Position numbers and translations under genes: made by a program
NCBI RefSeq assembly: GCF_001039355.2
Contig: NW_019775524.1
Span: 1,416,992 to 1,480,991, forward strand
DNA: 64,000 bases
From: Lingula anatina
Taxonomy: Eukaryota > Brachiopoda > Lingulata > Lingulida > Lingulidae
Reading direction: 5' to 3'
Shown here: one piece after another, positions 1-11,108 of the stretch
How the letters are laid out: each line of letters begins with the position of its first letter
Numbering within the stretch: position 1 is the stretch's first letter
Notes under the pieces: model-generated
Told to the model about the DNA's origin: nothing
Databases searched by the model: none
Seen by the model: the letters and a program-made list of their open reading frames with translations, nothing else

Positions 1-50
1 CACACACACACACACACACTCACTCACTCACTCACTCACTCACTCACTCA

Positions 51-178
<128 letters not shown>

Positions 179-305
179 CTTATTTTTTTCCTCCCTGTGT
201 ATTGGCACTGACTTTCTAGACCCTGACATAGGCACAGTTCACCACACCCATAAGGCCATCCACTGTTAGCTAAGTAATCTTCACCCCTCCCTATTATCCC
301 AGTAC

Positions 306-2182
306 CTGGTTCTCAGCCAGCCACAGGGCCTGTAGTTCCTTCAGTTTCATGAAGCTGTAGGGTATGGCCCTGATTTCATTGCCCGCCAGGTTCAGCACCC
401 TCAGTCTGGGGATCCTGCCTATCTCATCTGGCACGTAGGTCAGTTTATTGCTTCTCAGAGACAGGACTGTTAAACCACTGCAGCTTCCAAGCTGAAGAAC
501 GGGAAATAATGTTATTACACATAAAGGAGAACCTTTCTTTAGCATTTTGGTCTTTAATGGTAAGATTGAAACAATTATGAAATCAATACTTTGAAATTTC
601 AAGGATGTTCTCAAAGCAACATCATAGCTCCATGATTGTGCATTTTGATTCACAAACTGGGAAAGCTCCTTTAAACTTGTACAATGCCTATTTATATCAT
701 ATACAAATGATATGTGTAACTGCTGACCTCTGGTGGCAGTTCCATGAGGAAGTTCTCATCTGCAATCAGTGTGCGTAGGTGGCGCAGTAGACCAATACTG
801 GGGGGGATCTCCTCCAGGTCATTGGCGGCCACATTCAGTTCTGACAAAGATACCAGTCTGAAAGGGACATAGTTTGATTAATATTCATATTTCATAAGAC
901 TGTATAAATTTTACAAAGACATTGACAGCAATAAGTGTATTGACAAGCAGTACAAGATTCTCCAGTCATGAGCCTAGGTTTAAAAAAAAATCTGAACAGA
1001 TTTTATTGCAGATCTTGACGAAACTCAGGAACCATCAGATCTGCCTTTCTGCAGAAAAAGCTCTATGTCTATTCTCTGTCCTTTTTTATATACAAGAAGT
1101 GCTGTCTCAAAAATAATTGATAAGTGTCCTCGTATGTGCTTACCCTCCTATGGAAAATGGTAATGAGGTCAACTGATTGTCATCTACTTTCAGTGTAGTC
1201 AGATTGCTCAGGCGACCTAAAAATAAGAAAAACATGATATTTTTTATTACCACAAAACCTAAAGAATGAGTTATAGGACATGCTTTTTTTCAGTAAAACA
1301 GACAAGATCTAGCAATCAAGCGAATTGATTTCATACATTGGTAACTGCCAAGAACAAGATAAATAATCCATCAGTGTAACATTAACAAGTATCTTGTACA
1401 TCTACATCTTAATCCAAAGCATTAACAAACTTAAGTCAGAGAGTTCATCTCACACAAAACCTGCTACCAAGCCAGGTTCCCCCCTCTCTGTCATTCCATA
1501 CCTATAGACTCTGGCAACTCTCCCAGTAAATTGGTAGTGAGGTGCAGGTCTGACAGGGAGACACACCCCTCTATCTCTGGTGCAATCCAGTCTATTCTGT
1601 TCTTTGTTGCATCTAAGTACATTAAGTTCTTGCAGGTCCCCAGCGCCTGGAGGAATAAAAATTAACATAAATACTTAACAAAGATTAAGTGACAGCTACA
1701 GAGTAGTCTAAGTAATGTTTTACCAACCTCAATTAGATGTGTTTAGACATAAAACGTCAGGAGGCAGATATACATCTATACTACTAGTTTCATTCTATGA
1801 GGATATATTGTCCCATGTGCTGCCACTAACTCGAGTCCAGTATTAAAAATGCCCACAACAGTACACTGTAATGTTATGATGCCACTTTCAGCTACATTGT
1901 TACCTTGCCATCAAATACAATACAATGACAATACAGTGAGAGGTTGGGCTATTACAGCTACAGTGTTACAATGTTTCTAAATACAATACATTGCCAATAC
2001 TGTGAGAGACTGGGGGTGTTACTTCCAGATGCAGTGTAAGCAAGTAATCAAAAACAACACAACACAACACAATACAATACAAGGGCAATGCTAGGGGCAT
2101 TACTTACAGCTGGTAACTGTGTTATCTGGTTAGAATCACACCATAGTTCCAGGAGGTTCACAAGACTGCCAACAACTTCAGG
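306..2182 (-). CDS. LRRC7/ERBIN: Second copy of five LRR exons of the LAP gene (probable allelic assembly duplicate)
   Basis: Exons 2182-2108, 1646-1502, 1216-1144, 857-728 and 491-306 match 5178-5104, 4652-4508, 4222-4150, 3862-3733 and 3525-3340 in length, splice sites and, where compared, encoded residues; base changes seen are synonymous. Introns also align closely, with small indels. Homology stops at a single unknown base at 2303. In coding direction this copy comes after the post-LRR exon at 2645-2539, which is out of order for a LAP protein. The five exons total 609 nt, so reading frame alone does not rule out a real duplication. The ambiguous join and the near-identity of introns favour two alleles assembled in series. 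Confidence 0.85.
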
Positions 2183-2303
2183 CTGCAATGGAAAAGAAGT
2201 GATATCAGCTCCTATAGATGACGTCACATATTTGAATGATATTAGAAAATGTTAGTTGCATTCACTTCTCTAAGATGTTGCTTAACAATTACATTTCTAA
2301 ATN

Positions 2304-2460
2304 ACCTACGCTGGTGGTACAATTACTGTGCCCCTGCAGGGGCGACGCGTGGGGAGGCGTGAAAGAGGCAGAGAGATTAAGGGTAAGGATTAAGCAGTCT
2401 TCCTTTCATGTAGGTCTGCCATGTTTAGGCCTTGGACCAGCTAGCAATTGGCTCTTTTCA
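2304..2460 (+). repeat. Diverged relative of the palindromic element arm
   Basis: The segment with ATTACTGTGCCCCTGCAGGG, GTGGGGAGGCGTG and the later CATGTAGGTCTGCCATG resembles the right arm of the element at 10378-10500 but is more diverged. It starts directly after the single n at 2303. Confidence 0.6.
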
Positions 2461-2538
2461 TTCTAAATGGCCCCATATATGTTCATAATCCAAAAAGTAC
2501 ATTGTGCTCAGACATATATAAGGCATAAGTGAACTCAC

Positions 2539-3153
2539 CACCTCAGGATCTGGCTGATCTCCAAAGTCAAACTGTATAACCCGCCTGTTCCTGTTCTCCT
2601 CCTCCCACATGGACGGATGGAAACTGTTGTCATCACTGTATATATCTGAAAGGAGGACACACAGTTTACGTGAATAGGATACATTGTAATAGGGATAAGT
2701 CATCAAATAAACATAATAGCTATCCTTTCCATACCTACTCTCGAAGCTGGCATAAGATTGTTTGATTTTAGGCTTGCTATTACTGTACATTTTCAGCAAA
2801 GATTCAGAGAACAAATCTGGCAGTGAGAATCTTTTTAGACACAGAGGCTGATTGAAAAAGGCTCCCTCCTTCAGATAAAATAACTTCTAGGCATTATTTG
2901 TGCCATACATCATGATTGCTACTCTTGTTTGTATTGCCTGGCAAGTTACCTTCAGGGTTTGAAGCCTGTTGAGGCAGCAGGTAGCAGGTCAACATTCTCT
3001 TGCCTGTGTCCACATCTATATCACTCTGCAGGCGGATCAGGGGCTGAGCCTGACAGGTGGAGAGAACAGACAACCTTCAGTTGTTTTTCAATAATAATAC
3101 ATAATAATATTTGTAATTGCTCAAACTGGGAAAGCTCCTTTAAACTTGTCCAG

Positions 3154-3216
<63 letters not shown>

Positions 3217-6200
3217 GACACACTGAAAGTAATTTAGCGAGAAACCCCATGGAGATGGACCGATCTTGTTAGATCGATCTAGGGATGGGAACCCAGTCCT
3301 AGCTAAGTAACCCTCAGCCCTCCCTCCATATCCCATTACCTGGTTCTCAGCCAGCCACAGGGCCTGCAGTTCCTTCAGTTTCATGAAGCTGTAGGGTATA
3401 GCCCTGATCTCATTGCCAGCCAGGTTCAGCACCCTCAGTCTGGGGATCCTGCCTATCTCATCTGGCACATAGGTCAGCTTATTGCTTCTCAGAGACAGGA
3501 CTGTTAAACCACTACAGCTTCCAAGCTGAAGAATGGGAAATAATGTTATTTCACATAAAAGAGAAGCTTTCTTTAGCACTGTGGTCTTAAATGGTAAGAT
3601 TGAAACAATTATGAAATCAATACTCAAGGATTTCAAGGATGTTCTCAAAGCAACATCATAGCTCCATGACTGAACATTATGATTCTTAATGCCTATTTAT
3701 ATCATATACAAATGATATGTGTAACTGCTGACCTCTGGTGGCAGTTCCATGAGGAAGTTCTCATCTGCAATCAGTGTGCGTAGGTGTCGCAGTAGACCAA
3801 TACTGGGGGGTATTTCCTCCAGGTCATTGGCGGCCACATTCAGTTCTGACAAAGATACCAGTCTGAAAGGGACATAGTTTGATTAATATTCATATTTCAT
3901 AAGACTGTATAAATTTTACAAAGACAAAGACAGCAATAAGTGTATTGACAAGCAGTACAAGATTCTCCAGTCATGAGCCTAGGTTTAAAAAAAAAATCTG
4001 AACAGATTTTATTGCAGATCTTGACGAAACTTAGGAACCATCAGATCCGCCTTTCTGCAGGAAAAGCTCTATGTCTATTCTCTGTCCTTTTTTACATACA
4101 AGAAGTGCTGTCTCAAAAATAATTCATAAGTGTCCTCGTATGTGCTTACCCTCCTATGGAAAATGGTAATGAGGTCAACTGATTGTCATCTACTTTCAGT
4201 GTAGTCAGATTGCTCAGGCGACCTAAAAATAAGAAAAACATGATATTTTTTATTACCACAAAACCTAAAGAATGAGTTATAGGACATGCTTTTTTTCAGT
4301 AAAACAGACAAGATCTAGCAATCAAGCGAATTGATTTCATACATTGGTAACTGCCAAGAACAAGATAAATAATCCATCAGTGTAACATTAACAAGTATCT
4401 TGTACATCAACATCTTAATCCAAAGCATTAACAAACTAAAGTCAGAGAGTTCATCTCACACAAAGCCTGCTACCAAGCCAGGTTCCCCCCTCTCTGTCAT
4501 TCCATACCTATAGACTCTGGCAACTCTCCCAGTAAATTGGTGGTGAGGTGCAGGTCTGACAGGGAGACACACCCCTCTATCTCTGGTGCAATCCAGTCTA
4601 TTCTGTTCTTTGTTGCATCTAAGTACATTAAGTTCTTGCAGGTCCCCAGCGCCTGGAGGAATAAAAATTAACATAAATACTTAACAAAGGTTAAGTGACA
4701 GCTACAGAGTAGTCTAGGTAATGTTTTACCAACCTCAATTAGATGTGTTTAGAAATAAAACGTCAGGAGGCAGATATACATCTATACTACTAGTTTCATT
4801 CTATGAGGATTTATTGTCCCATGTGCTGCCACTAACTCGAGTCCAGTATTAAAAATGCCCACAACAGTACACTGTAATGTTATGATGCCACTTTCAGCTA
4901 CATTGTTACCTTGCCATCAAATACAATACAATGACAATACAGTGAGAGGTTGGGCTATTACAGCTACAGTGTTACAATGTTTCTAAATACAATACATTGC
5001 CAATACTGTGAGAGACTGGGGGTGTTACTTCCAGATGCAGTGTAAGCAAGTAATCAAAAACAACACAATACAATACAAGGGCAATGCTGGGGGCATTACT
5101 TACAGCTGGTAACTGTGTTATCTGGTTAGAATCACACCATAGTTCCAGGAGGTTCACAAGACTGCCAACAACTTCAGGCTGCAATGGAAAAGAAGTGATA
5201 TCAGCTCCTATAGATGGCGCCACATATTTGAATGATATTAGAAATTGTTAGTTGCATTTACTTCTCTAAGATGTTGCTTAACAATTACATTCCTAAATTC
5301 CAATTTATACTCCTCCCTCTTACCATATATCATGTCCCACATACAGATTATTAAACAAACAAAAAATAAAAAAATAAAAAAATAAGTCTCATTTTGCTGC
5401 TGAAATATTTGTGGTACTGACCAGTTCACTAAAGTCATTCTGTCCTATATCTAGTCTCTCCAGCTCTGTCAGTCTGCTTATAGACTTTGGAAGAGTTTTC
5501 AAATGATTCTCTCGCACTTCCAAAATCTTCAGTTTGGACAACCTGCAGAAATTTTCAGTGAAATATATGCATCCCATTACAGTCATTGCCACTTTCATTA
5601 CCTTACAATAATCAGAGTTTTTCTATATTGCAAAAGTAAATTAGAATGTTTCTTTCAAAGTGATGTTTCAGAGATAACATAAGAACTATATAAGTATTAT
5701 ATAAATTTTGCATTGCTTTGCCAAATATTACAAACAGAACCCTGATATATATAATTGACATTTGGTTTGACCTTAAAAGATGTTACATTTTTTTAGTATC
5801 TGATGATGATCTTTAAACCTTAAAGGTCTATTCTCTAGTAATACATTCAATTATTCACAGATGTTCTCAGACAAAAAAAATATGCAGAATTACTACCTTC
5901 TGACACTTCTTACACACTATGATAACTTGTTATGGATTTAAGGATTCTTCAAATACTTCAATATATATATCATTCGGTACTATGCGATTTTTGCAATACT
6001 TTATTGTTTTTATCAACATTATCATTATTACTGTTCATAACTATCATCAGCTTTGTTTCACTTTTAATTGTGTGCCGAAATGAGATTACCTTCCAAAGTT
6101 TCCAGGTAAGTAATCCAGGAATGTGTCATTGAGGAATAACTGGGTTAGATTGAGGAGCTGGGTGAAGCCATCAGGAAGCCTGAAATCAGAGGGAAATTAA

Positions 6201-8083
6201 TGGGTTAGATTGAAAAGCTGTGTGAAGCCTTTAGGAAGCCTGAAATCAGAGGAATCTCAGCATTCATCTGGCATCGGTGGCGAAATATGTAATGTATGGA
6301 ATATAATTCTGTACTTGTCATAGAATAGGATTTATTCATCTACAAAAAAGCATCAGAGAACTTTTACTATGTGTTAAAATTCTCATCACTTAAACTGACT
6401 CAGCTACTCTAAGAAGCTTTTTATACCAATTTCATTTGTATTTTCATTCAACAAAGAAAAAAACCCACATACACATAAGTAAAATGTGCATAAAGCTTGA
6501 TCACCTGAATGAAATATTTATGATTTCCTTCTAAGAGGTAACCAAGCTTCCATCAAAGTAAAAGATGTACTTACTTTCCCAGTGGGTTTACACTGGCCTC
6601 CACAACACTGAGGTATTTACAACATTTGATATTTTCTGGGAGATCTAGTATACCTATAACAGAGAGAAGATTTATATAGCATTCAAATTCAAGAAAGTAT
6701 GTGATATTTATTTGTATTTTCCACAGTAACAAGGAGGCCAATGGTTGTGTGGGAACAAATCTGTGGCCTTGAAAAGTAGGCCAAGGTGACTTATACACAA
6801 ACAGATCCAAGAGATTTATAGGAGTCCTCTCTGTTTTTAGCCTGTAGTCCCCCCCCCCCCCCCCCCTTCTGAAATCTTTGCATAACAAACAAAAAGATGA
6901 AGGGTTGGAGGAACTACCTCTTGATGGCCATTTTGATAGCTCCTGCACCAATGAAATCAGAGTTTAACAAAATGAAATACCATAAAATTGCATTCCGATG
7001 AACAGTTTTAAAGACTGTCCTCAGATGCCCTATTCCCCTTAATTGTGTTTATGCAATAATAGTAAAGAATACTAAGTAAATTCAGCTCACATACCTGTAA
7101 AAGCATAACAAATGCTCCACTGACTCTCCCTATCACATCAACATTACACTGTCTTACAACAGTTGACATTTTAGACATAAGGTCTTTTGTAATCACTTTG
7201 ACATGGAGTGTTACTACTGAATATCAGATCAACTTTACTGCTTCCCACTGAGTTCAACAGCCTCCTCTAGGAATGTGATAGCTTTTGAGGGATAGATTTT
7301 CTCTATTAAACAGCGAGTGATTTTTCTAGTTTGTGGAGAAAGACATGGAGCACAAATATATCCATACATAGTTTGTGTGGCTTACATTACAAAAAATCTC
7401 TGATGTAAGCAGGGCCTTGAATACCATTTCCTTTTACAAGGAAATTTATCCAACAAATATTTCATATTTGTTTAAATCATAGGAAGCGCCATAGTGAATC
7501 TGAGTGACATATACACGTTTAATTCACATTCATGATATATACAATTAAATACAAATAATATTAGTATTATACTTTAAATGCACAGAATAAATGCATGTGC
7601 ATACAAACACACACACCAAGACAGACAGACAGACAGAAAGATACACAGACAGGCATGCCGCACACACACAAACACACACATAGAGGCACACACACACAGG
7701 TACGCACACACATGCACACACACACACATAGAGGCACACACATACACACATGTAAACACACAGAGGCACACACATATACACATGTAAACACACAGAGGCA
7801 CACACATATACACACAGAGGCACACACACACACACATGCACACACAAAAACGTCAAAGGCACACAAACACACACACACACACACACACACATACAGTCAC
7901 GTACCATTTTTGCTGATATCCAGATGCTCCAGGTTAACCAAGCTGGCTATGGCGGGAGGGATGGATGTGATCTCGTTGTCACTGAGGTTCAGTTTCTTTA
8001 ACCCATGACAATAAAACAACTCCTGAGAACATAAGAAACAGAAGGATTAAATGTTACAATTATTCTTCTTACATCTCTCTCCT

Positions 8084-8129
<46 letters not shown>

Positions 8130-9204
8130 TCATGACATATTATCATAGTATCATAACTAATGAGTCTGTGGTCAACCATACCTTACCAATCCCATGGTGT
8201 ATTGCAAGCATTTCAATTTCATACAAGTCTGGGGTAGACCACACAATAAACTGTTCATCAAATTAAAAAATAAATTTCTGTATATGTCCTATGTTAACCA
8301 AAACAAGTTTTAAAGAAATATATAAATATTTACATTAAACATCTAATTTTACATTATAATTCAGTGCCTTTAATAATTCTTTCAGGTTTTTTAGTGAAAA
8401 GGATTCCCTCCATTGAGCACAAGTTGTGGCAAACCTTTAAATATTCACTATAAAGAGTGCAACGAAATAAATAGCCAACATGTGGTAAACCACTTGAATG
8501 CCTCCTCTACCACTGTGGCTAGGCTGTGATACATCACTTACCCTGTTAATTCAGAATAGGCTTGGCAGATATAAGAGAAAGTAAACAAGTTGAATATTCT
8601 AAAGGTTAAAAAAAGGGAGAATTTGGTAAGGTTTTATTGACAGAGTCCCTAACTTACAGAAAACATTTATTTTGAAATGCACAGCAGCCAACATGAGTAT
8701 CAGAAAACTTGGTGGCTTTTACTCTGCACTCACATTCAATGTAGTTGTTATCATGCCATGATATGATGGCCATCAGTTAGTTAAGGTTAAAAATTAATTA
8801 ACACTGAAAATCAGACTTGACCACATTCACAGACAATGAGGCTGTAACCTTGGACATCCCTAACTTACAATCTTCTGTATGAATCTGATTGTCCAGTGTG
8901 ACGTCAAGCAGTTCTGACAGCCTGTCTTTAGAATATTACTTGATTTCCATTATAATGTTAATAACATAACAGTAGAAAAGGACCCTCAGACTACATGTTA
9001 TACACCCCCCCCCTCTCCTCCCTCCAACCTTACCCTAGGCAAGTCCTTGATTTGGTTAGCCCCCACATACAGCTCCTCCAGTGTGCGTTCAAAGTTGAAG
9101 ATCTCCCTGGGGACCTCATTGAGGCTACAGTGACGATAGTCCAGCACCCTGACATCTTCGTCCTGCTTGTTCTTACAGATACAGCTGGTGAACACCTTAG
9201 ACAT
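2539..9204 (-). CDS. LRRC7/ERBIN: LAP-family leucine-rich repeat scaffold protein (ERBIN/LRRC7-like), N-terminal 465 codons; gene continues off the left edge
   Basis: Exons in coding order: 9204-9034, 8022-7905, 6653-6575, 6179-6090, 5542-5422, 5178-5104, 4652-4508, 4222-4150, 3862-3733, 3525-3340, 3049-2950, 2645-2539. All introns are GT-AG and the phases join to exactly 465 codons. The protein starts [10 protein letters not shown]. The short CxC segment resembles the palmitoylated cysteine pair of Erbin. About 16 leucine-rich repeats of the LAP type follow ([53 protein letters not shown]), to about residue 396. The LAP-specific post-LRR segment ends with [14 protein letters not shown], matching the SDNESFNPSLWEE block of Erbin and densin. 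Family members are basolateral or postsynaptic scaffolds with a C-terminal PDZ domain, which would lie left of this window. I cannot decide between ERBIN and LRRC7; an invertebrate probably has one ancestral gene. The start is the first ATG after a clear acceptor at 9214. The last exon has two in-frame donors (2539 or 2542). Confidence 0.93.
3156..3218. repeat. CT then CA microsatellite
   Basis: Consecutive CT and CA dinucleotide runs. Confidence 0.95.
3227..3303 (+). repeat. Dispersed repeat copy, relative of 60836-60912
   Basis: About 65 bases are shared with the TAX1BP3 intron copy, in inverse orientation. It is adjacent to CT/CA microsatellites and absent from the allelic copy near 285, so it is probably a polymorphic insertion. 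Confidence 0.65.
6141..6260. repeat. 60-bp tandem duplication of the start of a LAP exon
   Basis: The acceptor and first part of exon 6179-6090 are repeated 60 bases further upstream in the coding direction. The extra copy keeps the AG acceptor (at 6240) but reads into an in-frame stop after [10 protein letters not shown], so it cannot encode the repeat. Confidence 0.65.
7605..7890. repeat. Complex CA-rich microsatellite/minisatellite
   Basis: Irregular CA runs with GAGGCACACACA and ACATGTAAACACACAG units, next to the LAP exon 8022-7905. The many overlapping open frames across it are repeat artefacts. Confidence 0.95.
8088..8122. repeat. CT microsatellite
   Basis: Run of CT dinucleotides in a LAP intron. 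Confidence 0.95.
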
Positions 9205-9938
9205 GCTGCTGGCCTGAAAAACCAAGAGAAAAAGTTAATTTTATAACTATGTTTTGACCTAAACTATAATATTGTAGTAAATTAAGGCACACTTGTCTCA
9301 CACTAAAAGACTGATCAATGGATTACCTAACTGTCTGATGGCAATTTCATAGAAAAATGTCCTTCTCAGGACCACCCCTCTTCATCAGAAAGAGACCCCA
9401 TCACAACCACACAATAAATGCTATCAGCTACTATGGGTTAGAGCATGCTACATAAAAGTATGATGAAGAGATCAAAATGACATGACAATGATCCTGACAT
9501 GACAAGACATGAAAGGATGACAATAATAATGTGAAGATAAAACTGCTCTTCCTCTCCACTTTGTACCTACCAGTAAATACCACACAAAGTGCTGACAGAG
9601 ACCAGTAGTTCATGCTGTACATACACATGGGGTCTCTGCCTGCTGTCACTTTGCTGTGTTCACTGTGTATGTTATAGGGTTGAGTGAAAGCCTGTCTGAC
9701 CTAGGGCAGTCCAAAGGAGAAGTGTCAGGGACGTGGACATGGGAAATATGGGGAAAACACATGACAGTGGCCAACATTGGAAGCTGTGTTAAGACCTATA
9801 CGTGTTTAGACCCAATACTGGTCTAAAACATGTCATCAAAATAACCTCATTACAGTGACATAAAGTATTATAAATACTGGAACTTAAAAACCACCATCAT
9901 CTAATAGTTCATGTAAGATCAATTAATTTTTATCTGAA

Positions 9939-11108
9939 TTAGTCTGGGTCTAATGACAGTCACTGTCTTCAGATTAAGACTAAGAGCGCATTCTCAACGA
10001 ATTAAGCCAGGCTTTACAAAGCCGGTGACCTAAAAATGGCGGACGTACATGAAAGAAAAACCGCCTAATCTTTTAATAGTCCTTCCGCCTCCCCACACGT
10101 CGTCCCTGCGGGGTACAGTAATTAAATCGCGTCTCCGTTCGCCATGCGGAAGCTACCTGAGAAATATTAAGTGCGCATGCTCATCAGTTAAACTCGTGGT
10201 GAAGAAAGCATGGGGGCTGAAGGAGATCGAAGGAAAAAAGCTCTTCTGTTCTATTATCTTTGAAAACAAAGACGAAAAAGGAATAATTTGGCCCGTAGAG
10301 CAGCATTGAATCGACTATCTACGGAGATAATATCACCAGAGATATTCACGGAAATATTAATGTTCGGAGCCGAGATTTAATTACTGTACCCCGCAGGGAC
10401 GACGTGTGGGGAGGCGTGTGAGAGGCGGAGAGACTATTAAAAGATTAGGCGGTTTTTCTTTCATGTACGTCCGCCATTTTTAGGTCACCGGCTTTGTAAA
10501 GCCTGGCTTAATTCGTTGAGAATGCGCTCTNNNNNNNNNNNNNNNNNNNNNNNNNNNNNNNNNNNNNNNNNNNNNNNNNNNNNNNNNNNNNNNNNNNNNN
10601 NNNNNNNNNNNNNNNNNNNNNNNNNNNNNNNNNNNNNNNNNNNNNNNNNNNNNNNNNNNNNNNNNNNNNNNNNNNNNNNNNNNNNNNNNNNNNNNNNNNN
10701 NNNNNNNNNNNNNNNNNNNNNNNNNNNNNNNNNNNNNNNNNNNNNNNNNNNNNNNNNNNNNNNNNNNNNNNNNNNNNNNNNNNNNNNNNNNNNNNNNNNN
10801 NNNNNNNNNNNNNNNNNNNNNNNNNNNNNNNNNNNNNNNNNNNNNNNNNNNNNNNNNNNNNNNNNNNNNNNNNNNNNNNNNNNNNNNNNNNCTGAATATC
10901 CCGCCGCGTAATTACTGGCAGCGCGAGCCAGTTACTTATAGTAACTTATAGTAACTGGCTCGCGCTGCCAGTAATTACGCCGCGGGATATTCAGTGCACA
11001 GACCGTGATCATAAGACATACCGAAAATAGAAAATAGAATTTAGAAAATAGACATTGCATGTGAACGAAGCCTTAGTCTGGGTCTAATGACAGTCACTGT
11101 CTTCAGAT
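9939..11108. mobile_element. Palindromic (foldback-like) element flanked by 36-bp direct repeats, with an internal gap
   Basis: An identical 36-base sequence stands at 9939-9974 and 11073-11108. Between them, 9983-10137 and 10378-10530 form a near-perfect inverted repeat of about 150 bases; the right arm has about 13 extra bases. A second palindrome occupies 10892-10994, with arms of about 44 bases around an AT-rich loop. The unsequenced gap 10531-10891 lies exactly between the palindromes, as expected where hairpins block assembly. No coding capacity is seen. A diverged relative of the arm lies at about 2312-2440. I cannot assign a superfamily. Confidence 0.7.
10531..10891. other. Assembly gap (361 N)
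   Basis: Unsequenced bases inside the palindromic element; a continuous open frame across them is meaningless. Confidence 0.99.

Larger units (their letters stand above)
285..5295. repeat. Tandem segmental duplicate: about 285-2302 versus about 3320-5295
   Basis: The two segments align over coding and intron sequence. Differences are scattered substitutions plus indels. One example is a roughly 30-base stretch near 653-685 that is missing from the second copy at the equivalent point but appears separately near 3123-3150. The first copy ends exactly at the single n (2303). The segment between the copies (2304-3320) holds two unique LAP exons, a repeat fragment and microsatellites. Confidence 0.85.

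Noticed and set aside
7545-8008. Several long Cys/Val- or His/Thr-rich open frames on both strands
   Set aside because: They are translations of CA/GT microsatellite DNA next to a LAP exon.
10516-10911. Open frame through the gap
   Set aside because: Consists of unknown bases; no sequence to support it.
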